Assembly (NCBI RefSeq): GCF_900163565.1
Contig: NZ_FUHU01000036.1
Location: 1-64,000 of the forward strand
DNA length: 64,000 nucleotides
Direction: 5' to 3'
Source of the DNA: Agrococcus casei LMG 22410
GTDB lineage: Bacteria > Actinomycetota > Actinomycetes > Actinomycetales > Microbacteriaceae
Numbering within the stretch: the first letter of the stretch is position 1; every line of letters starts with the position of its first letter. Positions 7,885 to 15,435 of this stretch are shown in pieces. A program made the translations under genes and the position numbers. The notes below the pieces were generated by a model, which saw nothing but the letters and a program-made list of their open reading frames with translations, ran no database searches and had not been told where the DNA came from.

Positions 7885-9324
7885 TCAGCGCGCCTCGTCG
7901 TGCGTGTGCCGCTCGAGGAACTCGTAGAGCTCGACGTCGTCGACCCCCGGAAAGCGGCCGCGGGGCAAGGGCGAGAGCACGTGCTGGTGCATGCGGGCGG
8001 ATGCCCAGGCTGAGCCGTCCCAGCGTCCGGCGAGGTCTCGCTCGGGGCGCGTGCAGCACTTCTCGTCGGGGCACGTCGATTTGCGGCGGAACGTCGTGTT
8101 CGAGCCGCGGAAGTACTTGGCCGACTCGAACGGCACGCCGACGGTGATCGAGAACTCGCCGTCGGTTCCGGTGCCGGTCTGCGTCGAGCACCAGAACGTG
8201 CCCTCGGGAGTGTCGGTGTACTGGTAGAACTCGGTCGCCTTCGTCGTCATGTCGAAGGCGAGGCGCGCGGCGAAGTTGCGGCACACGAACTGCCCCTCGA
8301 TCGCCCCGTACGCGTCGGCAGGCAGCTCGAGGCCGTCGTTGACGTAGGCCCGCACGATCGATCCGTCTTCGCTGACGCGCAGGAAGTGCAGCGTCAGGTC
8401 GAGCTCGGTTGTCGCGAGGTTCGTCAGACGCATCGCCGCGGTCTCGTGCGTCACGCCGAACGCATCGCGGAAGTCCTCGACCGCGATGTTGCGGTCGCGC
8501 TTTGCTCGCCGCAGGTAGTCGCTCGCGGCGCGCTTGGGCATGAGCGTGGCTGCTGCGAAGTAGTTGATCTCGAGCCGCTGCCTGAGGAACTCGCTGTACG
8601 TCGCCGGGTTCGTGTGCCCGAGCAGGCGGTGTGCGATCGCCTGCAGCGCCATGGAGCGCAAGCCGTGACCACCGGGGATCGACGCGGGTGGGAGGTAGAT
8701 CTTGCCGTTCTCGAGGTCGGTCACCGATCTGGTCGAATGCGGGAGGTCGTTCACGTAGACCAGCTCGAAGCCGAGCCTGTTGGCCATCTGCGTGACGCCG
8801 CGGTGGGTGAGGCTGCCGTTCTCGTGCCCGATTGATTGCAGCTGCTCCTGCGCGAGGTCATCGATATGGGGCAGGGAATTGTTCGCGGCCTGCATGTCGA
8901 GGCGTTGCGTCGTCGCGTCGCGCCTGGCTTGCTCGGGCGTCGCCACCGTCTCGCGGGCTCTGCGGTCGAGCTCGCGATGCAGCCCGACGAGCGACTCGAG
9001 CACGCGGTCGTCTACGGATTTGCCTGCGCGCACACTCGGCAGTCCGAGGCGCTGGTACACCGGACCATCCTGCAGCCGGCCAAGTTCGAGCTCGAGCGAG
9101 GCCCGCTCGCTGGGCGCCTCGCGCACCAGCAGATCGCTCGACGAGATGCCGAGCGCCGCTGCGATCGAGTCGAGCTGCGACAGGCGCGGCTCTCGCCGTC
9201 CGTTCTCGAAGAGCGAGAGCTGGCTGCCAGCGAGCCCCACCTGCGACGCGACGTCGTCGAGGGTGAGTTTTGCCTTCGTTCGGAAGTGGCGGATGCGCTG
9301 GCCCAGCAGCGGAAGATCGGTCAT
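7885..9324 (-). CDS. ramB: RamB/ScfR-type transcriptional regulator (XRE HTH plus DUF2083)
   Basis: 479 residues: an XRE helix-turn-helix (residues ~8-65, LTLDDVASQVGLAGSQLSLFENGRREP), a middle IrrE/M78-like domain, and a C-terminal DUF2083-like region. The M78 zinc motif HExxH is not intact (QAIAHRLLGH). The C-terminus has a cysteine group, FWCSTQTG and STCPDEKCC. RamB of Corynebacterium controls acetate and glyoxylate genes, and the wider family senses short-chain fatty acyl-CoAs. It is divergent from PEP carboxykinase, so control of acetate/gluconeogenic metabolism is plausible. The family call is firm; orthology to RamB is less so. Confidence 0.75.
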   Translation of the reverse strand: MTDLPLLGQRIRHFRTKAKLTLDDVASQVGLAGSQLSLFENGRREPRLSQLDSIAAALGISSSDLLVREAPSERASLELELGRLQDGPVYQRLGLPSVRAGKSVDDRVLESLVGLHRELDRRARETVATPEQARRDATTQRLDMQAANNSLPHIDDLAQEQLQSIGHENGSLTHRGVTQMANRLGFELVYVNDLPHSTRSVTDLENGKIYLPPASIPGGHGLRSMALQAIAHRLLGHTNPATYSEFLRQRLEINYFAAATLMPKRAASDYLRRAKRDRNIAVEDFRDAFGVTHETAAMRLTNLATTELDLTLHFLRVSEDGSIVRAYVNDGLELPADAYGAIEGQFVCRNFAARLAFDMTTKATEFYQYTDTPEGTFWCSTQTGTGTDGEFSITVGVPFESAKYFRGSNTTFRRKSTCPDEKCCTRPERDLAGRWDGSAWASARMHQHVLSPLPRGRFPGVDDVELYEFLERHTHDEAR

Positions 9325-9339
9325 ATCCTCATTCTATGA

Positions 9340-9355
9340 AAGAAATGCGCTTCTT
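9340..9355. promoter_or_regulatory. Inverted repeat in the ramB-like/pckG divergent promoter
   Basis: AAGAA-ATGCGC-TTCTT is a perfect 5-bp inverted repeat around a self-complementary ATGCGC-like core, 15 bp from the regulator start and about 35-70 bp before the pckG starts. It is the only obvious dyad in this gap and a candidate operator. It does not match the published RamB consensus as I know it, so the binding protein is unknown. Confidence 0.4.
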
Positions 9356-9388
9356 GCACACACAATTGCCACCCATTGCCGCGAAACC

Positions 9389-9431
9389 ATGACCAGACTA
9401 GTAACCATGACCAGACTAGTAACCATGACAG
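9389..9431 (+). repeat. 18-bp tandem repeat carrying three in-frame start codons of pckG
   Basis: The unit ATGACCAGACTAGTAACC occurs at 9389-9406 and 9407-9424, and its first seven bases (ATGACAG is the variant) begin the third ATG at 9425. Because 18 is a multiple of three, the three ATGs are in one frame and the peptide would start MTRLVTMTRLVTMTDF. No good ribosome site precedes any of them. Confidence 0.85.
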
Positions 9432-11239
9432 ATTTTGCAGCCACAGAAGTACTCGCAGCAGCCGACGTTCGCACCTGGGTCGACGAAGTCGCCGCGAAGA
9501 CGAAGCCGGCCTCGGTCCGCTACCTCACGGGCAGCGACGCTGAGTACCAGGAGCTCGTCGATGTGATGCTCGAAGCCGGCACGATCGTTCCCGTTCCCAA
9601 GCGTCCGGGCAGCTACCTCGCCCGCTCGACGAAAGACGACGTGGCCCGCATGGAGGACCGCACGTTCATCTGCTCCGAGCAGGAGATCGACGCGGGCCCC
9701 ACGAACAACTGGCGCGACCCCGCTGAGATGCGCGAGACCCTGGACGAGCTCTTCGAGGGCGCGATGGCAAGGCGCACCATGTACGTCATCCCGTTCTCGA
9801 TGGGCGTCGTCGGCGGCCCCATCTCGCAGCTGGGCGTCGAGATCACCGACTCCCCCTACGTCGCGGCCAGCATGATGTACATGACGCGCGTCACCGACGA
9901 GGTGCACACCGCGATCGAGTCGGGCGACTTCTGGGTCAAGGCCCTGCACTCGATCGGCGTGCCGCTCGCCGAGGGCGAGGCTGACGTCGCATGGCCGAGC
10001 AACCCCAACCGCTACATCACGCAGTTCCCCGAGACGCGCGAGATCATCTCCTTCGGCTCGGCATACGGCGGCAACGCGCTGCTGGCCAAGAAGTGCTTCG
10101 CCCTGCGCATCGCGAGCGCCATGGCGCGCGACGAGGGGTGGATGGCAGAGCACATGCTCATCCTGCGCATGCGCCACGAGTCCGGTCGAACCCTGCACAT
10201 CACCGGCGCCTTCCCGTCAGCATGCGGCAAGACCAACCTGGCGATGCTGCAGTCGTCGATGCCCGAGTGGACGATCGAGACCATCGGCGACGACATCGCG
10301 TGGCTGCGCCCCGGCAAGGACGGCCGCCTCTACGCGATCAACCCCGAGTACGGCTTCTTCGGCGTCGCACCCGGCACGAGCGTCAAGACGAACTCGGTCG
10401 CCATGGAGATGATGGAGCGCGACACCATCTTCACCAACGTCGCACTGACAGAAGACGGCGACGTCTGGTGGGAGGGCATGACCAAGGAGGTTCCCGAGAA
10501 CCTCACCAACTGGCTCGGCGAACCGCACGACCCGTCCGGCGATGCCCCTGCCGCGCATCCGAATGCCCGCTTCACGGTGCGCGCCATGCAGTGCCCGTCG
10601 ATCGCACCCGACTACGACGACCCGGCCGGCGTGCCGATCGACGCGATCATCTTCGGCGGCCGTCGCCCCAGCCTCGTGCCGCTCGTGATGCAGTCGCGCT
10701 CGTGGCAGCACGGCGTCTTCGTCGGCTCGACAGTCTCGTCGCAGCAGACCGCTGCCGCCGAGGGCCCCGTCGGCCAGATCCGCCGCGACCCGTTCGCGAT
10801 GCTGCCGTTCGCCGGCTACAACATGGGCGACTACTTCGCCCACTGGCTGCGCATGGGCGAGTCGCTCGGCGACAAGGCGCCGAAGATCTTCAACGTCAAC
10901 TGGTTCCGTCGCGACGAAGAGGGCGGATTCCCGTGGCCGGGATTCAGCGAGAACGCTCGCGTGCTCGACTGGGTCGCCAAGCGGGTCTCAGGCGAGGTCA
11001 CGGGCGTCGAGACGCCGATCGGCATCCTGCCGGCGGCTGACGAGCTGAACCTCGACGGCCTCGAGATCGACCGCGACGTGCTCGACGAGCTCATCTCGTG
11101 CGATGTCGAGGGCTGGCGCGACGAGATGCTCGGAGTCAGCGAGTTCTACGAGATCTTCGGCCAGCGCCTTCCGGGCGAGCTCGGTCGCGAGCTGACCGAC
11201 GTGAAGCGTCGCCTCAAGGAGGCGGCAGAAGCGAACTGA
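9425..11239 (+). CDS. pckG: Phosphoenolpyruvate carboxykinase, GTP-dependent
   Basis: 604 residues from the third ATG at 9425; starts at 9389 and 9407 would add 12 or 6 residues. The GTP-type kinase-1 motif SACGKTN lies at about residue 264-270, with FGSAYGGNALLAKKC, FGGRRPSLVPLVMQ and FAGYNMGDYFAHWL elsewhere. It converts oxaloacetate and GTP to PEP and is the entry to gluconeogenesis. I prefer 9425 because TDFAATEVL resembles the normal N-terminus, and the two upstream ATGs sit in a tandem repeat. It is divergent from a RamB-like regulator. Confidence 0.95.
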   Translation: MTDFAATEVLAAADVRTWVDEVAAKTKPASVRYLTGSDAEYQELVDVMLEAGTIVPVPKRPGSYLARSTKDDVARMEDRTFICSEQEIDAGPTNNWRDPAEMRETLDELFEGAMARRTMYVIPFSMGVVGGPISQLGVEITDSPYVAASMMYMTRVTDEVHTAIESGDFWVKALHSIGVPLAEGEADVAWPSNPNRYITQFPETREIISFGSAYGGNALLAKKCFALRIASAMARDEGWMAEHMLILRMRHESGRTLHITGAFPSACGKTNLAMLQSSMPEWTIETIGDDIAWLRPGKDGRLYAINPEYGFFGVAPGTSVKTNSVAMEMMERDTIFTNVALTEDGDVWWEGMTKEVPENLTNWLGEPHDPSGDAPAAHPNARFTVRAMQCPSIAPDYDDPAGVPIDAIIFGGRRPSLVPLVMQSRSWQHGVFVGSTVSSQQTAAAEGPVGQIRRDPFAMLPFAGYNMGDYFAHWLRMGESLGDKAPKIFNVNWFRRDEEGGFPWPGFSENARVLDWVAKRVSGEVTGVETPIGILPAADELNLDGLEIDRDVLDELISCDVEGWRDEMLGVSEFYEIFGQRLPGELGRELTDVKRRLKEAAEAN

Positions 11240-11317
11240 CGCTCCACGCCGAAAGCGAAATCTGACAGCGAACGGCAACGTTCTGGCGGTAACCTCTGAC
11301 TGACTGCAGGAGGTCAC

Positions 11318-13276
11318 ATGAGCCACAACGTTGCCGTTCGCCGCGTCCGACGCCGATCGCTGATCCTCACAGCCGCGCTGGCTGTGCTGCTGGTGCCGTT
11401 CGGAGCACAGGCCGCGACAGCTGCCGAGCCCGAGTCTCTCGACGGCCAGACGGTGGTCGACACGACTGGCCTCCTCGACGACGTGGCCGCGGTCGAGACC
11501 GAGGTTCGCAACGCAAGCGCCGAAGGCCCCGACAACGTCTATGTGATGATCATCGACTCGTTCGAGGGCGCAGACTCGATCACCTTCGCCAACACGGTCG
11601 CGCAGGAGTCGGGCGTCGCCTTCAACAGCATCATCGCGGTCGTCGCGACTGACGACGACGGCCGCTACGGCGTCGCCGTCGGCAGCGACGTCGAGAACTC
11701 GGACTCGACGATCCAGTCAGCCGTAGAGGACGACCTGGTGCCGGGCATCCTGAGCGGCAACTCGGGCCAGGCAGGCGACGCCATCGTCGCGTTCGCCGAC
11801 CGGCTCGCAACGGCACCTGGCGAGAGCGCCCAGCAGGGCGGCATGACGATCCTCATCGCACTCATCGTGATCATCGTCATCGTGATCGTGATCGTGGTCG
11901 TCGTGAAGGTGCGCAAGCGCAACCGTGCTCGCAAGGCGCAGCAGGCCCTCGAGGCCGAGCTCGAAGAGCTGAAGAAGCGCGCCGACATCGCCCTCGTGCA
12001 CCTCGACGAGACGGTCAGGCAGTCCGACCAGGAGCTGCAGTTCGCTCTGGCACAGTTCGGCCAGGAGCCCGTCGCCAAATTTCAGGAAGCACTCAATCGG
12101 GCCAAGAAGGGCACGCAGGAGGCATTCACGCTGCAGCAGCAGCTCGATGACGCCTTCCCCGACACCGAGCAGGAGCAGCGCGACTGGAATGCGCGCATCC
12201 TCGAGATCGCCGAGACCTCGCAGGCTGAGCTCGGCGAGCACGCCGACGACTTCGAGCGGCTTCGCGACCTCGAGAAGAACGCACCGCAGGTGATCGAGGG
12301 GCTGAAGAAGCGCCGCGCCAGCCTGCCGGCGATGATCGAGTCGGCGAAGGTCACGCTCGACCGCGAAGACGACACCCACTCGGGCAAGTCGATCGCCCCG
12401 ATCAAAGAGAACATCGTGCACGCCGAGCGCGCGCTGCCCGAGCTCGACCGTGCGCTCAGCACTGCAGACGAGGCAGTCTCTGCCGGTCGCATGTCAGACG
12501 CACCGCTGCCGGTGTTCGCAGCCGAGACCGCGCTGGCAGAGATCGAAGAGCTGCTGGGCGAGGTCACCGCGCACGCCAAGCGCCTGTCAGAGCTCGACGC
12601 GCAATACCAGGACGAGCTCGAAGAGGCCAAGAGCCTCATCGTCAAGCTCGAGGCGGCGCAGAACCTCACGGTCAACAAGGCCCCGCTGGTCGGCATGCTG
12701 CAAGAGCACCTGAGCCGCGCATCCGCTGTTCCTCGTGACACCGTCACTGTGCTCGAGAGCATCAACCGCGCCACCGACCAGGTCGAAGGCGCACTGAAGT
12801 CGGGCCGCGAACGCGAGCAGCTGGTGCGCCAGGCCGAGATGCGCGTCGAGTTCGCACGCTCGCAGATCGACACTGCCGAGAAGTTCGTCAACACGCGCCG
12901 CTACCAGATGAGCCGCCAGCCGAGGCAGCTGCTGTCGCAGGCGAAGTCGTCGCTCGCAGAGGCGATGCGGTCGAACGATCCTCGTGAGCGCATCCGTCTG
13001 GCCAGTGCCGCGACCTCGCAGGCCCAGCAGGCCCAGTCGGCCGCGCAGAACGACACCGACGACTGGGGCAACTGGGGCGGAGGCGGTCGTCGACGCACCA
13101 GCGGCGGCGACGTCGGCGGCGTGGTCGCCGGCATGGTGCTCGGCGCGATCTTCTCTGGCGGCCGGGGCGGCGGAGGCGGCTTCTCTGGCGGAGGCGGCGG
13201 GTTCTCCGGCGGCGGAGGAGGCTTCTCAGGCTTCGGCGGAGGAGGCGGAGGCGGGTTCTCCGGCTTCGGGCGCTGA
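11318..13276 (+). CDS. TPM-domain membrane protein with coiled coils and Gly-rich tail
   Basis: 652 residues: signal peptide (1-33, ending QAATAA), a TPM (TLP18.3/Psb32/MOLO-1) domain at about 40-165 outside the cell, one membrane helix at ~172-195 (LIALIVIIVIVIVIVVVV), long coiled coils from ~200 to 560 in the cytoplasm, and a Gly/Ser/Phe-rich tail (GGGGGFSGGGG units) to the end. A good ribosome site (CAGGAGGTC) precedes the ATG. The pspA homologue follows after 68 bp. TPM proteins with PspA occur in several actinobacteria as an alternative to classical Psp partners, which suggests envelope-stress sensing or PspA anchoring. Confidence 0.8.
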   Translation: MSHNVAVRRVRRRSLILTAALAVLLVPFGAQAATAAEPESLDGQTVVDTTGLLDDVAAVETEVRNASAEGPDNVYVMIIDSFEGADSITFANTVAQESGVAFNSIIAVVATDDDGRYGVAVGSDVENSDSTIQSAVEDDLVPGILSGNSGQAGDAIVAFADRLATAPGESAQQGGMTILIALIVIIVIVIVIVVVVKVRKRNRARKAQQALEAELEELKKRADIALVHLDETVRQSDQELQFALAQFGQEPVAKFQEALNRAKKGTQEAFTLQQQLDDAFPDTEQEQRDWNARILEIAETSQAELGEHADDFERLRDLEKNAPQVIEGLKKRRASLPAMIESAKVTLDREDDTHSGKSIAPIKENIVHAERALPELDRALSTADEAVSAGRMSDAPLPVFAAETALAEIEELLGEVTAHAKRLSELDAQYQDELEEAKSLIVKLEAAQNLTVNKAPLVGMLQEHLSRASAVPRDTVTVLESINRATDQVEGALKSGREREQLVRQAEMRVEFARSQIDTAEKFVNTRRYQMSRQPRQLLSQAKSSLAEAMRSNDPRERIRLASAATSQAQQAQSAAQNDTDDWGNWGGGGRRRTSGGDVGGVVAGMVLGAIFSGGRGGGGGFSGGGGGFSGGGGGFSGFGGGGGGGFSGFGR

Positions 13277-13344
13277 TTCTCATCTGTTCAACATCGACCA
13301 CAAGTCAATACACTTGAAACATCCTTCCAACGAAAGGGACCCCA

Positions 13345-14097
13345 ATGGCTAAGCAGTCAATCTTCGGCCGCATCTCTCAGCTGGTTCGCGCGAATGTCAA
13401 CTCGCTCATCGACCAGGCAGAAGACCCCGAGAAGATGCTCGACCAGCTCGTTCGCGACTACACCAACTCGATTGCTGACGCAGAGTCAGCGATCTCGCAG
13501 ACGATCGGCAACCTGCGCATGCAGGAGCAGGACTACCGCGAAGACGTTCGCGCGGCAGAGGACTGGGGCCGCAAGGCCCTCGCAGCCAGCCAGCGCGCTG
13601 ACCAGCTGCGCGACACGAACGCCGGCGAGGCCGACAAGTTCGACAACCTCGCGAAGGTCGCGCTCGGCAAGCAGCTCGCGTCGGAGAACGACGCCAAGTC
13701 GGCTCAGCCCTCGATCCAGTCGCAGAACGAGGTCGTCGAGAAGCTCAAGACCGGCCTCGAGCAGATGAAGGTCAAGCTCGACGAGCTGAAGACCAAGCGC
13801 TCGCAGCTCATCGCCCGCCAGAAGACCGCGAGCGCTCAGCAGCAGGTGCACGACGCCGTCAAGTCGATCGACATCATGGACCCGACGAGCGAGATCGGCC
13901 GCTTCGAAGAGAAGATCCGTCGCGAAGAGGCGAAGGTGCTCGGCCAGCAGGAGCTCGCATCGTCGAGCCTCGACGCACAGTTCGAGTCGCTCGAGAACGT
14001 CGGCGAGACGATCGAGATCGAGGCACGCCTCGCTGCCCTCAAGGGCAACGGCGGCGCACCGCAGCAGATCACCGACGGTGAAGAGACGACCGCGTAG
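13345..14097 (+). CDS. pspA: PspA/IM30-family membrane-stress protein
   Basis: 250 residues, predicted almost entirely helical. It opens with QSIFGRISQLVRANVNSLID, the amphipathic helix and core of PspA/Vipp1 proteins, and contains DPEKMLDQLVRDY typical of helix 1-2. Members assemble into ESCRT-III-like rods and rings on damaged membranes. The ATG has GAAAGGGA upstream. It follows the TPM-domain gene in the same direction and probably shares its transcript. No PspF, PspB or PspC gene is nearby. Confidence 0.9.
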   Translation: MAKQSIFGRISQLVRANVNSLIDQAEDPEKMLDQLVRDYTNSIADAESAISQTIGNLRMQEQDYREDVRAAEDWGRKALAASQRADQLRDTNAGEADKFDNLAKVALGKQLASENDAKSAQPSIQSQNEVVEKLKTGLEQMKVKLDELKTKRSQLIARQKTASAQQQVHDAVKSIDIMDPTSEIGRFEEKIRREEAKVLGQQELASSSLDAQFESLENVGETIEIEARLAALKGNGGAPQQITDGEETTA

Positions 14098-14148
14098 GAA
14101 ACCTCCAATCCCCTTCGCTGATGTGCCCGTCAGCGGTAGGTTGCCAGT

Positions 14149-14937
14149 GTGAGTAACAACAGTGTGAGCAATTACCTGACAATCGACCGTGACGGGCACA
14201 TTCTGCTGATCGGGCTCAACCGCCCTGACAAGCGCAATGCGATGAACGAGGCGATGCTGCAAGAGCTCGCAGCCGCCTACCGCCAGCTGCATGACGACGC
14301 TGAGCTTCGTGTCGGCGTCGTGTACGCGCACGGCGACCACTTCTCGGCCGGGCTCGACCTGGCCGACATCGCGCCGAAGCTCGCCGCGGGGTCGCTCGAC
14401 ACCGTCGCAGGCGGGCTCGACCCGTGGGGCGTGCAGACCGAGCAGACCGCCAAACCGGTGGTGCTCGCGCTGCAGGGCTATGCATACACGCTGGCCATCG
14501 AGCTCGCGCTGGCATCAGACGTGGTCGTTGCGGCCGAGTCGACGCAGTTCGCCCAGCTTGAGGTCGCCCGCGGCATCATGCCCTTCGGCGGGGCGACGCT
14601 GCGATTCTCGCGGCTCGGGTGGGGCAATGCGATGCAGCACATCCTCACTGGCGACACCTTCGACGCACGCGAGGCGCACCGCATCGGCCTCGTGCAGCAG
14701 GTTGCTGCCGACGGCGAGCAGCTCGCGACCGCGATCGAGGTGGCAGCGCAGATCGCGCGCAATGCTCCGCTGGCGGTGCAGGCGTCGCTCGCCTCAGCTC
14801 GTGCTGCACTGACCGACTACGAGGGCGCTCGGGCTCAGCTCGCGCCGACAGCCGCTGGCCTCGCAGCCACCAAGGATGCCGCTCGCGCCGCCGAGTCGTA
14901 TCTGCGCGGCGAGCCGATTCCGTTCGAGGGCAACTGA
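14149..14937 (+). CDS. Enoyl-CoA hydratase/isomerase (crotonase) family protein
   Basis: 262 residues. The crotonase oxyanion-hole motif is visible in GDHFSAGLDLADIA (~63-76), and the second conserved block in YAYTLAIELALASDVVVAAE, followed by FAQLEVARGIMPFGGATLRF. The acid residue expected after the second block is replaced by a hydrophobic/Gly context, so the exact reaction (hydration, isomerisation or decarboxylation) cannot be named. The GTG start is weakly supported; GTG 14164 is an alternative. The stop overlaps the ATG of the next gene. Confidence 0.8.
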   Translation: MSNNSVSNYLTIDRDGHILLIGLNRPDKRNAMNEAMLQELAAAYRQLHDDAELRVGVVYAHGDHFSAGLDLADIAPKLAAGSLDTVAGGLDPWGVQTEQTAKPVVLALQGYAYTLAIELALASDVVVAAESTQFAQLEVARGIMPFGGATLRFSRLGWGNAMQHILTGDTFDAREAHRIGLVQQVAADGEQLATAIEVAAQIARNAPLAVQASLASARAALTDYEGARAQLAPTAAGLAATKDAARAAESYLRGEPIPFEGN

Positions 14938-15323
14938 TGAGCCTCGGGCTGTCGATCGGGCGGGCTGCACGCGATGCTGTGCGAGTGCAGGCTGGCGCTG
15001 GCTTCGCCGTTGCGACGGCAGGTGCGAAGCTGTGGGGGCGGATGCTCGGCGGCAGTTTTCGAAAGCACGGCGAGCTGACGGTGGTCAGCGATCTGCCGAA
15101 GTGGGCTTTCGGCCGCGGCGGCACCTGCGTCGGCGGGGTCGTGCTGTCGAATCGCGAGCTGAACGACACCGTGCTCGAGCACGAAGACGTGCATCGTAAG
15201 CAGTGGCGACGCTACGGGCTGCTGTTCATTCCGATGTATTTCGCGGCTGGCATCGACCCGCTGCAGAACCGCTTCGAGATCGAGGCCGATCTCGTCAAGG
15301 GCGGCTACGTCAAGGCGCGGTGA
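14937..15323 (+). CDS. Small HExxH-containing protein of unknown function
   Basis: 128 residues, starting at an ATG that overlaps the crotonase stop (TGATG). It contains VLEHEDVHRKQWRRYG with a HExxH zinc motif (HEDVH, ~82-86) and a downstream acidic site, NRFEIEADLVKGGY, that could be the third ligand as in gluzincins. Actinobacterial relatives are often labelled Fe-S oxidoreductase, but only one cysteine is present, so that label is unlikely. A small zinc metalloprotease-like fold is inferred. The gene ends at a nested palindrome. Confidence 0.6.
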   Translation: MSLGLSIGRAARDAVRVQAGAGFAVATAGAKLWGRMLGGSFRKHGELTVVSDLPKWAFGRGGTCVGGVVLSNRELNDTVLEHEDVHRKQWRRYGLLFIPMYFAAGIDPLQNRFEIEADLVKGGYVKAR

Positions 15324-15325
15324 GC

Positions 15326-15413
15326 GTCTGCCGAAGTGCTTGCTTTCAGGTGGATTCAGCGGAAATGCTTGCCCACAGCAAGCATTTGGGCAGATCCAAG
15401 CATTTCGGCAGAC
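15326..15413. terminator. Nested palindrome with four GCCGAAATGCTTG copies
   Basis: An outer pair GTCTGCCGAAGTGCTTG (15326-15342) and CAAGCATTTCGGCAGAC (15397-15413) encloses an inner perfect hairpin AAATGCTTGC (15363-15372) / GCAAGCATTT (15378-15387). It fills the gap between two convergent genes, so it is most simply a bidirectional terminator. The same 13-base word occurs four times, two in each direction, which is more than termination needs. Confidence 0.6.
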
Positions 15414-15435
15414 CGCAGAAGCTGTCAGCGACTGA

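Noticed and set aside
8780-9424. Apparent N-terminal extension of PEP carboxykinase of about 215 residues
   Set aside because: It runs antisense through the RamB-like gene, is rich in Ser/Arg, and the PEPCK family starts near TDFAATEVL. The true start is in 9389-9425.
13150-13276. GGC/GGA-rich repeats at the end of the TPM-protein gene as a minisatellite or CRISPR-like array
   Set aside because: The units are irregular and in frame, coding a Gly/Ser/Phe tail; there are no spacers.
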